Positions 35,512 through 44,578 of a stretch of 64,000 bases of DNA are shown here, piece by piece (within the stretch, counting starts at the first letter, position 1; the number at the start of each line of letters is the position of its first letter). Source of the DNA: Pseudomonas sp. PDM15 (GTDB lineage Bacteria; Pseudomonadota; Gammaproteobacteria; Pseudomonadales; Pseudomonadaceae); the NCBI RefSeq assembly GCF_014851565.1, contig NZ_JACVAA010000009.1, forward strand, positions 116,751 to 180,750, read 5' to 3'. The notes beneath the pieces are model-generated. The model searched no databases. It had not been told where the DNA came from and saw nothing but the letters and a program-made list of their open reading frames with translations. A program made the translations under genes and the position numbers.

Positions 35512-35886
35512 CTAGATCCTCGGAGACTGATCGGGGAATTGATACAGCGCGGTGGGTTCGGGTTCCTGAGCTTCCAGCCTCCTGGCTTCTTCAATCAGAT
35601 CCATGAGGGCTGTATGCGAGTCCAGGTAACCGTCGGTGGGCTCTTCGCATTCCCGGTATGGCGTTCCATCGTTCTGGTCGTAGTCCCAGATTGAAAGGCC
35701 GGCCACACGCGATACGAAATCCTCCGGGGATGGCTGTTGAGGTGCACGCAGGGCCTCTGCTTGCTTGGCGGCTTGCTCTACTAGAGCTCCATCGACAATC
35801 AACGCAGTACCTTGGCTCTCTGCTTTTCGAGCACTAGCCTGGATCTGTTCGATCAGGATGATCAGTTGTTCAACTTGGGGCGACAT
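35512..35886 (-). CDS. Unknown small acidic protein
   Basis: 124 aa; N-terminal helical segment (VEQLIILIEQIQASARKAE), then an acidic Pro/Glu-rich region. Soluble. Lies just downstream of the 306-aa gene on the same strand (20 bp gap) and may be its operon partner. Confidence 0.6.
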   Translation of the reverse strand: MSPQVEQLIILIEQIQASARKAESQGTALIVDGALVEQAAKQAEALRAPQQPSPEDFVSRVAGLSIWDYDQNDGTPYRECEEPTDGYLDSHTALMDLIEEARRLEAQEPEPTALYQFPDQSPRI

Positions 35887-35906
35887 TGGCGGATCTCAGT
35901 TATGGG

Positions 35907-36827
35907 TTAGCGAATGGCGCCGTGCATTGCCAGCTGGTCGACCATCTTGATGAGCTCAAGAGGCTCGGCGATGTCGTCGCGATTGAGATCTGTCAGCACG
36001 ATCTCTGTCTTGCGCAGCGCGTCACGTAGGGGGGATAGCTTGGCGCGCAGGGTCGCCATTTCGAGCCCTGGCGGGAGGAAGCTTTCGCATAGCCATTCGA
36101 CAGCCGACTGGGCGTCGTGGAATAGAACCTCAATGGGCGCCGATCCTGGAGCGGTCCACACCCATCGAAAGGAGGCGAGGCCGGCCGATTGAATAATCTC
36201 ATGGGCCTGGTGCGAGTTATCCAGCTTCGTCTGGATGTCGATCAACAGCCTGGCTAGTACCTGCTGAGGCATCGAGGCTTTCTTCAGGCGTTGAAACAGG
36301 CCGAGGAGGTTGCCGTTCGAGGCGGCTGCCAGGGTCGACATTTCGCCGAACAGGGCTGCGTAGTTGCTCCAACTGCCAAGCTCTGGTGCGTCCTTCGGGG
36401 CGTGTTCGAGCGCATGGTCGAGGATGGTGTATCCCTTCGACGATGCTGCCCGCGCGATGACAGTGAGGGCAAGGGCCCATAGGGCCTCGGGCCCGCTACG
36501 GGAGAGCGTCTTCTGGCTGAGAAGGATGGCGTCTTGATCGCGGGATAGGTCAGAGATGAACTCCCGCTCTGCAACCTCTCGTGCTTTCTGCCCGAGCATG
36601 CGCAGAGCGTTACGGGCCACCCAGGCCGGTTCGCTGATCATGGTCCAGGTGCGCATATCGTGTGCGGCGGGGCTCAGTGGGCAGGCTGCCCACTGTTCGT
36701 CGGAGAAGTAACGACCCATCATCGGGAGGTGCGGCAACGCTGCCCTTGCGCGGTCGTCTAACCGCGCGTGGGGCACGACCAGATAGTTCGGGCTCCAATG
36801 AGGAGAGTAGGACAGCCCCGCGGACAT
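35907..36827 (-). CDS. Unknown soluble protein
   Basis: 306 aa, largely helical, no signal or membrane segment. Start overlaps the stop of the preceding gene (TGATG). Third gene of a leftward unit starting at 37718 with a secreted protein and a hydrophobic protein, so an envelope or transfer role is possible. No family recognised. Confidence 0.65.
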   Translation of the reverse strand: MSAGLSYSPHWSPNYLVVPHARLDDRARAALPHLPMMGRYFSDEQWAACPLSPAAHDMRTWTMISEPAWVARNALRMLGQKAREVAEREFISDLSRDQDAILLSQKTLSRSGPEALWALALTVIARAASSKGYTILDHALEHAPKDAPELGSWSNYAALFGEMSTLAAASNGNLLGLFQRLKKASMPQQVLARLLIDIQTKLDNSHQAHEIIQSAGLASFRWVWTAPGSAPIEVLFHDAQSAVEWLCESFLPPGLEMATLRAKLSPLRDALRKTEIVLTDLNRDDIAEPLELIKMVDQLAMHGAIR

Positions 36828-37399
36828 CAGCGGGGGGCCATATCATTGGGTGCCAGGCTCTCCTGGGCCCGATCGAGATAGGTCGTGGCGCTTTTCAGAA
36901 GTTCGCTGATCGCCTGCACCAACTGGGGCAGCAGCTTGGACCCGAGCGCTTCGCCGGCACTGAGCATGCTTGGCAGATCGAGCTTGCTCATCGTCGAGAG
37001 GAACTGCCCTGCATTCTGGTTGCTACCGAACGCGTCTGCTGCCTTCTTGGTCAGGTCGACCGCCTGCAGGGCGGCGCCCAGGCCGGGGATGGCCATGCCA
37101 GCAATCTTCGGCCCGATTTCGGTAAGGGCTTTGCCCGCGACATCGCTGATGATGTCGGCCTTGCCCAGCAGCTGGCCGAGCGCGCCGGGGGTGCTTCCCA
37201 GAACCTTGCCGATGGTGCCGGTTCCAGGGATGAAGTTCTCGCCTTTGGTGAGCGCCTCTCCAAGCAGCGGCATAGCGCGCTTGGCCAGTGCGCTTTCAGC
37301 CAGACCAAAAGCTTCTTTTGCGGCTATATGCCTTATGGCTTGCGGGCCCAGGACACGAATAGCTTGTCCTGCCAGGAGCGGTATGAGGGGGAGTGGCAT
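36827..37399 (-). CDS. Hydrophobic/amphipathic protein of unknown function
   Basis: 190 aa from ATG 37399; an upstream extension to 37492 would run into the preceding secreted-protein gene. Rich in Gly/Ala/Leu with several moderately hydrophobic stretches (IIPLLAGQ-like N-terminus, GPKIAGMAIPGLGAALQAV). It could be membrane-associated. Starts 1 bp after the preceding stop. Confidence 0.65.
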   Translation of the reverse strand: MPLPLIPLLAGQAIRVLGPQAIRHIAAKEAFGLAESALAKRAMPLLGEALTKGENFIPGTGTIGKVLGSTPGALGQLLGKADIISDVAGKALTEIGPKIAGMAIPGLGAALQAVDLTKKAADAFGSNQNAGQFLSTMSKLDLPSMLSAGEALGSKLLPQLVQAISELLKSATTYLDRAQESLAPNDMAPR

Positions 37400-37400
37400 A

Positions 37401-37718
37401 TCAGTAGGCCCTCGAAACTCGTTGCATCTGGTAACCGCTAGCGCTTTGCTGCGAAGCAGCATTGCGGTTTGGGCATACAGGCATGCCACCACTGGCGGTC
37501 GGCTGGGTCTTGTAGGTACGCGTTACCTGCGAGTCTGGATTGAAGCCCGGCGTGCTGTAAGTGGTCTGCATTGGCGGCAGCGCGTTGCTGTTCGTGGTCG
37601 CTACCGTCGTATTGGCTGTCGGAGTCACAGCGTCGAACAGGCCAGAAACGTTCCAGCTGCTCGCCAGCGCCGGCTGCGTCAGTGCCGTTACGGCGATGAT
37701 CAGAAGGAGCTTCTTCAT
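37401..37718 (-). CDS. Small secreted protein
   Basis: 105 aa with a clear signal peptide (MKKLLLIIAVTALTQPALAS, cleavage near residue 19). The mature part is Thr/Asn/Gln-rich with one cysteine. First gene of a three-gene leftward unit. Function unknown; composition suggests a periplasmic or surface protein. Confidence 0.7.
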   Translation of the reverse strand: MKKLLLIIAVTALTQPALASSWNVSGLFDAVTPTANTTVATTNSNALPPMQTTYSTPGFNPDSQVTRTYKTQPTASGGMPVCPNRNAASQQSASGYQMQRVSRAY

Positions 37719-37796
37719 GGTATCTCCAGTTAGCGTGTGTTTTGTTACCGAGATTATAATGGTAAAGTCGATCCAAGTTCTAATTGAGGTTGAAGG

Positions 37797-38651
37797 ATGA
37801 CTTCAAGTCAAGCAGAAGAGGCATCCAAGGCCACCGAGGAATCGGCGTTTGGCTTGAAAATTCTGAGCCCTGAGCAGTTGGTGCCCGGGCGCTATCAGCC
37901 TCGTTCCAATTTTGATCGCCAGAGTCTTCTGGAACTCGGTCAGAGCTTTCTGGAGAACGGCATCGGGATCATCGAGCCGATCGTCGTGCGGCCGAAGCCT
38001 GGTGCCGGAGATCTGTACGAGATCGTCGCTGGTGAGCGCCGGTGGCGCTCCGCGCAGCTGGTCTCGATGGATCGCGTCCCTTGCCTGGTTCGCAACTACA
38101 CGGATCTGCAGGCCCTGCAGGCTGCGCTTGTGGAGAACGACCAGCGTAAGGACCTGAACAGCGTTGAGCGTGCCAAGGCCTATCAGATGGCCATTGAGGA
38201 GTTCGAACTCACCCATGAAGCGCTCGGCCAGATGCTCGGTGCAAGTCGCGAGGTCATCACCAACCACCTGCGCCTGTTTACCTTGCCCCTGGCTGTGCAG
38301 GAGCTCCTCGGAGAGGGGCGTTTAACCGAGTCCAAGGTGCGCTGTCTCTACGGGCTCTCTGCGGCCGACGCAGTGCGTATTGCACGCCAAGCTGCGGAAG
38401 AAGGGCTTGGCTATCGCCAGATCGAGGCGCTTGCCAAGGCTGCCAAGCGCCCAGGGCGCGCGACAGTCGCGGCCGAGCGTGAGGATCCCGATGAGCGCCG
38501 GTGGTTGCAGGCGGTCAGCGAAAAGCTGGGTCACGAGGCGTTGCTCGAAAAAGCGAAGAAGGGCCAGAAGGGCGGCTATCTGAAGATTCGCTACTTGTCG
38601 ATGGACGATCTCAGCTCAATCACGAAGAAGCTTCTCCGCGGAAGGGAGTAG
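37797..38651 (+). CDS. Second ParB/KorB-like DNA-binding protein
   Basis: 284 aa. YQPR near residue 33, GERRWRS near 79 and an HTH at ~142-163 (LGQMLGASREVITNHLRLF) place it in the ParB/Spo0J family. Its sequence differs clearly from the rep-linked ParB, and no parA adjoins it. An orphan ParB-like protein on a plasmid could be a KorB-type global regulator or a CTP-dependent clamp with its own sites. It lies divergently from the secreted-protein unit and 10 bp before the EAL gene. Confidence 0.85.
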   Translation: MTSSQAEEASKATEESAFGLKILSPEQLVPGRYQPRSNFDRQSLLELGQSFLENGIGIIEPIVVRPKPGAGDLYEIVAGERRWRSAQLVSMDRVPCLVRNYTDLQALQAALVENDQRKDLNSVERAKAYQMAIEEFELTHEALGQMLGASREVITNHLRLFTLPLAVQELLGEGRLTESKVRCLYGLSAADAVRIARQAAEEGLGYRQIEALAKAAKRPGRATVAAEREDPDERRWLQAVSEKLGHEALLEKAKKGQKGGYLKIRYLSMDDLSSITKKLLRGRE

Positions 38652-38661
38652 GAGGCTAGAC

Positions 38662-39870
38662 ATGAACAGCATGGCAAATCTATGGCTACCGGCGTTCTCG
38701 ATGCCTGGCAGTGGCGGCCGTGCTGCGCTTGTCGACTTCCGGCGCCGCGCTCCGGAAAGCCTTCGCGGCTGGAGTGTGGCCTGTATCGACCTGTCGAATT
38801 TCCGCTTGCTCAACAAGCTGCTCGGGCCTGAGGGTGGAGACCTGATACTTCAGGTTGTCGGTGCCACACTCAGGGACGATGGCCGGCATCACTGGTTTCA
38901 CATCTCAGGCGATGTTTGGTTGGGGGTATGCGAGCGTCGCGACCCACAGCTGATGGAGCGGCAATTCAATGAGATCCGCCTGAAGCTTCGAGAAAATGTG
39001 GGTGCGGCACTCTCGAAGCCGATCCGCATTGACGCGGTGTTCGGCCTGGCGTCTTGCCAGGAGCTCTCGCATGCAATCGACCGGGCGGAAGGTGCATGCC
39101 GGCAGGCAAAGCTGGCCGGCCGGCGCCTCCAAGTGGTGGATTCAGTGAAGGATGACTGGGAGGCTACCGATCTGATCGACCAGTTCATCACCGGCGGCAC
39201 GCTTGAGCATCTGGTCGAACTGTACCGCCAGCGCATCCGCTATCTCGACGGCAGAAGCCATTACGAGATTCTCTCCCGTATCGGCGGTGAATCGGTCGGG
39301 GCCGCGATGATGATGATCGAGCAGCTCGGTCTGGTCCGCGATTACGATCTGATGCTGCTCAGGATGGCAGTCAAGGCCGTGCCAGAAGATGCTCCTGTGC
39401 ACACCGTGAATTTCTCCAGCCTGACTGCCTGTGATTCCGGTGCGATGCTGGAGGCTGTCTCCGTACTTCGGGGGCGCCACAACATTGCCATCGAGATCAC
39501 TGAAACGGCCGAGGTGCAGAATCTCGCGCAGGTGCGCCGAACTGTAGAGATGCTGGCCGGTGCCGGTGTAGCTGTCTACCTGGATGATTTCGGCGAGGGC
39601 GCCGCATCGCTTGGAATGATCGACCTACCCTGGCAGGCGGTGAAACTCAGCCGGAGTGTTTGCGGCGAGCAAGCTCCCCGAGATGTTCTGGTTGCGGTCG
39701 TGAAGCTCGCAAAGAGTCGCGGTATGAAGGTCATTGCCGAATGCATTGAGACCAAGGGGCACATGGAGTACCTGATCGGGTGTGGCGTGGATGCCTTTCA
39801 GGGGTACTACATCCACCGGCCAGAGCTCTTCAGTGCGTGCGCACCGATCGATTCCATGGCCCGAGGGTAG
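38662..39870 (+). CDS. GGDEF-degenerate/EAL domain protein
   Basis: 402 aa, no membrane segments. The N-terminal ~160 residues resemble a GGDEF fold with SGDVW in place of GGDEF, so cyclase activity is unlikely. The EAL domain keeps the key motifs in variant form: YEILSR (~202), VNFSS, EITE, DDFGEG (~308), VKLSR, IAECIET and QGYYI. The likely metal and catalytic acids are present, so c-di-GMP phosphodiesterase activity is plausible. Probably co-transcribed with the KorB-like gene, which suggests the plasmid modulates host c-di-GMP and attachment. Confidence 0.85.
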   Translation: MNSMANLWLPAFSMPGSGGRAALVDFRRRAPESLRGWSVACIDLSNFRLLNKLLGPEGGDLILQVVGATLRDDGRHHWFHISGDVWLGVCERRDPQLMERQFNEIRLKLRENVGAALSKPIRIDAVFGLASCQELSHAIDRAEGACRQAKLAGRRLQVVDSVKDDWEATDLIDQFITGGTLEHLVELYRQRIRYLDGRSHYEILSRIGGESVGAAMMMIEQLGLVRDYDLMLLRMAVKAVPEDAPVHTVNFSSLTACDSGAMLEAVSVLRGRHNIAIEITETAEVQNLAQVRRTVEMLAGAGVAVYLDDFGEGAASLGMIDLPWQAVKLSRSVCGEQAPRDVLVAVVKLAKSRGMKVIAECIETKGHMEYLIGCGVDAFQGYYIHRPELFSACAPIDSMARG

Positions 39871-39912
39871 ATCGCGCCTGCAGATCCTGAGCAGGCGCAA
39901 TACTTCTAGGCG

Positions 39913-40086
39913 TCAAACCTCGCCTTTCTGCTTCGCTATTGCGAAATCATTGAAGACCTTCGCGATCAGTGCTTCGCCTGTCTCGACGGAAGATACGGCT
40001 CGGGCGACCACCACCTCACCGTCATGAAGAACGACAGCGAGATAGGGGAGGCCGGCGGCCGGCGGATCGTATACGACGCCATGCAT
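39913..40086 (-). CDS. Small unknown protein
   Basis: 57 aa, ATG 40086 preceded by AAGGAG. It begins MHGVVYDPPAAGLPYLAVVL, then a charged DGEVVVARAVSSVETGEALI segment and a short helix. The strong ribosome site and codon use support translation. Lies between the EAL and PriA genes. Confidence 0.6.
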   Translation of the reverse strand: MHGVVYDPPAAGLPYLAVVLHDGEVVVARAVSSVETGEALIAKVFNDFAIAKQKGEV

Positions 40087-40143
40087 GGTTGAATCTCCTT
40101 ACAAACAGCAGTGCTAAGTTGGAGGATCAAGGATATATCATCC

Positions 40144-42285
40144 TCAACTGAGCTGCCCCGGGTCCACATCGATCATGAGCGGGTATCTCGTCCCCAGCGT
40201 CTTCCACTCGTGCCGCATGCGCTTCAACAGCGTGTGCCTTTCCTTGCGAGACTCTGCCAGAACCACTGCTTGATAACGGTGTGATCCGGCGCGGCGCTCC
40301 ATGATCGCCGGGAACGGGCCGACCAGTGCAGGATCGTCGATTCGGTCGATCACCTGTTCCAGCAACAGCCTGCCTTCATCCCTGTCCGTTGTTTCCACCG
40401 TCAGCAGCGCATGTGCGCAGACTGGCGGGAGCATGGTCTCCTCGTACGCCTTCACCAGGCCCGCCAGCGTTGCGTGGTAGCCCTCATTGATCAGCTGCTG
40501 GATGACAGGGTTTTCCGCCTGTGAGGTCTGGATCAACACCCGCCCCGGCTTGGACCGACCGCTCCGGCCAGCTACCTGGGTGATCTGCTGAATGACGCGC
40601 TCCGAAGCTCTGGCATCCGCCGAGAACAGGGCTGAGTCGGTTCCGGTAACCACCACCAGGGTGACGTTCGGGAAGTCGTGCCCCTTGGCCAGGAGTTGCG
40701 TCCCGACAATGCAGAGTGGATCGCCCTTGCGAATGCGGGTAAAGGCTTCGTGCATCGCCGTGGTTGAGGAGAGCACATCGGTGTCCAGGCGCAGCACGTA
40801 GTCTTCACCCAGCGCCTCAGCCAGTGCCGCCTCTGCGCGCTCGGTGCCTGCACCGAGGGGGATCACTTCGGCGAGGCACTTGGGGCATGCGCCTGGCTGG
40901 TGGCTGCTTTCGGTGCAGTGATGGCAGATCAGCTTTCCTCTCCCGCGATGGAAGACCATCCGAGCGCTGCAGTTCGGGCATTCCGAGGCCCATCCGCAGG
41001 TGGTGCAGAACAGAGCGTGCGAAAAGCCGCGGCGCGGCAAATAGACCAGGGCCTGGCCGCTGGCGGCCAAGGTGCGGCGAATTGCATGCAATGCGGGCTG
41101 GGAGATCCCGTCTGGGTGGGGAAGGCTCTTGGCGTCGATAACTTCCATCTTCGGCATCTGAGCGCCAGTAGCGCGCTCTGTAAGCTGCAGGTGTCGGTAG
41201 CGACCAGCTACGGCGTTTCGATAGCTTTCCGCTGATGGAGTGGCTGAGCCCAGTACAACGGGGACGCCTCTTTTGTTTGCCAGGTAGATCGCGACATCCC
41301 GGGCGTGATAGCGCAGGTGCGTGTCCTGCTTGAAAGATGAGTCGTGCTCTTCATCAATCACGATGAGGCCAAGGTTCGGCATCGGGGTGAACAGGGCAGA
41401 CCGTGTTCCGACAATGATCGATACCGCTCCGGTCCTGGCCAGCTCCCACGCCAGGAGACGATCTTTCTCGGACAGTTTCGAGTGCAACACGCATACCTCG
41501 AATCGCTGTTCGAGGCGCCCGCAGGTTTGTGGTGTCAGGCCGATCTCGGGCACCAGGTAGAGAACCTGCTTCCCCTGGGCGATCACCTCCTCAATGGCCT
41601 CCATGTAGACCTCGGTCTTTCCGGAACCGGTTACCCCATCCAGGAGGGTCACGGAGAATCCGTTTAGGGCGTCCTTGATCTGGACGGCGGCTTCGCTCTG
41701 GGCGGCGTTCAGGGCGTGCCTTTTATGGCCGCCTCTCACCGGGTGAAGGGCACCGGTGCGGATGAGTAGATCCACAACGCGAGGAGCTTCGGTCTCCTCG
41801 ATCAGGGCCAGGCGAGTCACACCATCCGCGTGCGCTGCGGCCGCGCGCATTACGGCTTTCTGGCTGGAGGTAGTCGCTGCGGCGAGATCGCCGGCGGCGT
41901 AGCGGGTATCACCAGACATATCAAGCAGGCGCCCTTTCGCCGGCTCAGGTTGACCACCCTTCGCCAGGCCTGCAGGAAGCGTTGTGGCGAGAGCATCTCC
42001 GATAGGGTGCTGATAATAGTCCGCCATCCACAGCCAGGTCGCCCAACTCTGCGAATCCCAGAGTGGCTCGCGATCGATGAGCTCTTCTACAGCGCGAATC
42101 TTCTTGGCGGCCTCTTCACTGTGGGCAGCGAGAGATGGCCTTACAACCAAGCCGGTTACCGTTCGCTTGCCAAATGGCACCTTCACTCGGCAGCCGGGTG
42201 ATGGCATTTCCCCAAGCGAGTCGGGCCACTCATAGGTGAAGGTCTGGTCGAGCGGACAGAAAACCGCTACGTCAATGTGTGGCAT
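40144..42285 (-). CDS. priA: PriA-type primosomal helicase
   Basis: 713 aa, normal PriA length. The N-terminal 3'-DNA-binding domain starts MPHIDVAVFCPLDQTFTYEW. Walker A GVTGSGKTEVY is at ~217-227, DEEH at 311-314 and the SAT motif (LGSATPSAES) follows. The zinc-binding cysteines CTTCGW, CPNC, CHHC and CPKC are at ~430-475. PriA reloads the replicative helicase at stalled forks and some plasmid origins. Such genes are chromosomal housekeeping genes; a plasmid copy is unusual and may free replication or conjugative DNA synthesis from the host protein. Confidence 0.93.
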   Translation of the reverse strand: MPHIDVAVFCPLDQTFTYEWPDSLGEMPSPGCRVKVPFGKRTVTGLVVRPSLAAHSEEAAKKIRAVEELIDREPLWDSQSWATWLWMADYYQHPIGDALATTLPAGLAKGGQPEPAKGRLLDMSGDTRYAAGDLAAATTSSQKAVMRAAAAHADGVTRLALIEETEAPRVVDLLIRTGALHPVRGGHKRHALNAAQSEAAVQIKDALNGFSVTLLDGVTGSGKTEVYMEAIEEVIAQGKQVLYLVPEIGLTPQTCGRLEQRFEVCVLHSKLSEKDRLLAWELARTGAVSIIVGTRSALFTPMPNLGLIVIDEEHDSSFKQDTHLRYHARDVAIYLANKRGVPVVLGSATPSAESYRNAVAGRYRHLQLTERATGAQMPKMEVIDAKSLPHPDGISQPALHAIRRTLAASGQALVYLPRRGFSHALFCTTCGWASECPNCSARMVFHRGRGKLICHHCTESSHQPGACPKCLAEVIPLGAGTERAEAALAEALGEDYVLRLDTDVLSSTTAMHEAFTRIRKGDPLCIVGTQLLAKGHDFPNVTLVVVTGTDSALFSADARASERVIQQITQVAGRSGRSKPGRVLIQTSQAENPVIQQLINEGYHATLAGLVKAYEETMLPPVCAHALLTVETTDRDEGRLLLEQVIDRIDDPALVGPFPAIMERRAGSHRYQAVVLAESRKERHTLLKRMRHEWKTLGTRYPLMIDVDPGQLS

Positions 42286-42365
42286 GATCTATCCGTCGAA
42301 AGTCATTCGTGCTATAATTTTACTATGGCATATACAAAAGAATACATCAACAGGGAGAGACCGTC

Positions 42366-44567
42366 ATGAGCGAACCCAGGCAAGAGCACCCTTGGCTGGC
42401 AGGTTTTTCTGACGAACAAGTTCAGGCCGCCACGCATAGCCAAGGGCATGCCCTGGTATCGGCTGCGCCAGGCTCTGGTAAAACCAAGATGGTCATCGGT
42501 TACTGTGGTGTCCTGCTGTCGCGAGGCGTGAAGGCGGACGAGGTTCTGGGGCTCGCCTTCAACGTCGATGCAGCTCGCGAAGTGAACGCGCGCCTGGCTG
42601 CCCTCCCGGTTTCTGGGGCGAACAAGCTGAAGTTCCGCACGATCCATTCCTTCTGTAAGGAAGTGCTGCAGGTCGCCGAGGAGGAGGGGCTTCTCCCTGC
42701 GCGCCAACTGGTCGCAGAGGACTGGAAAGCCGCCGCGCTCGCTCGGCGAGCCCTGGCTGGTGGCGATGAGAACGCCGTCGACGTGGACGAATTGAAGGTT
42801 GGAGCCCTGCGCCAGGCGCTCACCCTGGCCAAGGCGAGCATGGTTCCCCTGGAGCAAATCGACAACCACGAGGTGCTGCTGGAGTTCGCCGAAGGTGACG
42901 AGGAAGTGGCTCGTGCAATGCTCATTCACGAAAACGTTCGTCGTGAAGAGGGATTGCGGACCTTCGATGACCTCATCTACGACCTCGCTTGCCTCTTTCA
43001 GAATTCGGCCGAGGCCAGGCAATGGGCGGCGAACGAATTTGCTCACATCATCGTCGACGAATACCAGGACGTGGACGATGCTCAGCAGCTGGTGATTTTG
43101 ACCCTGCTCGGAACCCGCGGCCGCCTCTTCGTGGTGGGCGATGAAGATCAGTGCATTTACGGTTGGCGCGGTGCGAACCTGGCCTACATGATGAGCGGAC
43201 TGGAAGAGCGCCTCGGCGCTGGTAACGTCACCCGTTATCAGCTCAGTCTCACGTTCCGCTACGGCCACGAAGTGGCTGTTGCAGCCAACAGCCTCATCCG
43301 TAACAACGCCGACCGCCCCATGAAGCTCTGCGTGTCCCATGAGGCCACGCCGAAATCGACGGTTCAGATGCGCATGGCTTCGTCTCGCACGGGGGATCGG
43401 TACTGGCCCCAGGCGATCATGCAGGACCTCAAGGAGTGGAAGGACGAAGGGCGCCATATGCGTGAGGCCGCGATCCTCGTGCGAACCTACGAGTTGGCGG
43501 CGCCGCTGGAGATGCACCTGATCCGTGAGCGGATCCCCTATGTCATTGAGGGGCGCGGCATCATGTCGATGCCGGAGGTGAAGGCAATCAACGCGTACGC
43601 CGTGATGAGCGATGCGGAGATGTTCGAGGCCTGCGGAGAGGAAGGGCGGGAGGAGATGATTGCCTCAGTTCTCGGGGCCCCAGGGATGTTCCTCCCTCGT
43701 AAGTACATCCAGAAGGTATCGAAGGAGCTCGCCGGCGGAGAGTTGAGCGAAATCCCGAAGCTTCTGCGTTCGGCGAATGAATCCGATGGGCTTCGCCCTG
43801 GCCAGCTGTCCAGCCTGCGTCGGCGGGCGACTGTACTGGAACGCCTGGCCGAGCCTGGGCGCTCGATGGCCGACCTCGCAGCCATGATCTGGAACGATCT
43901 CGATTGGCGTGCGGATGTGCAGCGTCAGATCACTGACCCGCTGAAGCAAGCGGATCGGTTGAACGTCATCAACCTGATGGCGCGAGAGGTTTCCCGCTAC
44001 GAGAACGTCGAGGCGATGCTCGATGCATTCTCCGAGCGCATGGAGCAGCAGGAGCAGCCGGAAACCATGCGTGACCCGCTGTTGATCACGTCCATCCACA
44101 AATCCAAGGGGCTTGAGTGGCCGCTGGTGATCATCCCGGGCATGGTCGAAGGTCAATTCCCTCACCAGCTGCCTGATCGCCCTGCCGACATGGAGGCCGA
44201 GCGCCGTCTTGCGTACGTCGGGATTACCCGTGGGAAGGAGCGGGTGATTCTTGTGGCCCCCAATGACCTGGAGCTCGCCAATCGCTGGAAGATCCCGGTC
44301 AATCCCAAGGAATCAAGAGGCCGCGAAGAGGCCAACGGGATCACCAGCCGGTTCCTTGAGGAGTTGGAGCCTGAGGCTATTCGCGCAGCGCGCACCTGGT
44401 TCTATGGCGAGGGTAACCATCCGGTGGTGGAGTCCTTGCACGACTACTCGATCAAGGTGGGTCGGCCTCTTCCAGGGTACGAGCTTCCAGCGCCGCCTGC
44501 AGCGCTGGAGATGCCGGTGGAGCCTGAGCCTGAGTTGGCCCCGATCTATGACTTTGACTTCAGCTGA
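42366..44567 (+). CDS. UvrD/Rep/PcrA-type SF1 helicase
   Basis: 733 aa. Walker A APGSGKT at residues 34-40, IIVDEYQDVD (~229), GDEDQCIYGWRGA (~258), LTFRYG (~293), HKSKGLEW (~578) and YVGITRGKERV (~618) give the complete UvrD-family set. A 3'-5' helicase for repair, replication restart or rolling-circle unwinding. The N-terminal TTHSQ-type Q-motif is also visible. Divergent from priA with an 80-bp promoter region. The following acidic coiled-coil gene is likely in the same operon. Confidence 0.9.
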   Translation: MSEPRQEHPWLAGFSDEQVQAATHSQGHALVSAAPGSGKTKMVIGYCGVLLSRGVKADEVLGLAFNVDAAREVNARLAALPVSGANKLKFRTIHSFCKEVLQVAEEEGLLPARQLVAEDWKAAALARRALAGGDENAVDVDELKVGALRQALTLAKASMVPLEQIDNHEVLLEFAEGDEEVARAMLIHENVRREEGLRTFDDLIYDLACLFQNSAEARQWAANEFAHIIVDEYQDVDDAQQLVILTLLGTRGRLFVVGDEDQCIYGWRGANLAYMMSGLEERLGAGNVTRYQLSLTFRYGHEVAVAANSLIRNNADRPMKLCVSHEATPKSTVQMRMASSRTGDRYWPQAIMQDLKEWKDEGRHMREAAILVRTYELAAPLEMHLIRERIPYVIEGRGIMSMPEVKAINAYAVMSDAEMFEACGEEGREEMIASVLGAPGMFLPRKYIQKVSKELAGGELSEIPKLLRSANESDGLRPGQLSSLRRRATVLERLAEPGRSMADLAAMIWNDLDWRADVQRQITDPLKQADRLNVINLMAREVSRYENVEAMLDAFSERMEQQEQPETMRDPLLITSIHKSKGLEWPLVIIPGMVEGQFPHQLPDRPADMEAERRLAYVGITRGKERVILVAPNDLELANRWKIPVNPKESRGREEANGITSRFLEELEPEAIRAARTWFYGEGNHPVVESLHDYSIKVGRPLPGYELPAPPAALEMPVEPEPELAPIYDFDFS

Positions 44568-44578
44568 AGGAGGCTTCC

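Noticed and set aside
42312..43517. 401-aa antisense open frame
   Set aside because: It lies opposite the UvrD-type helicase, whose motifs fix the coding strand.
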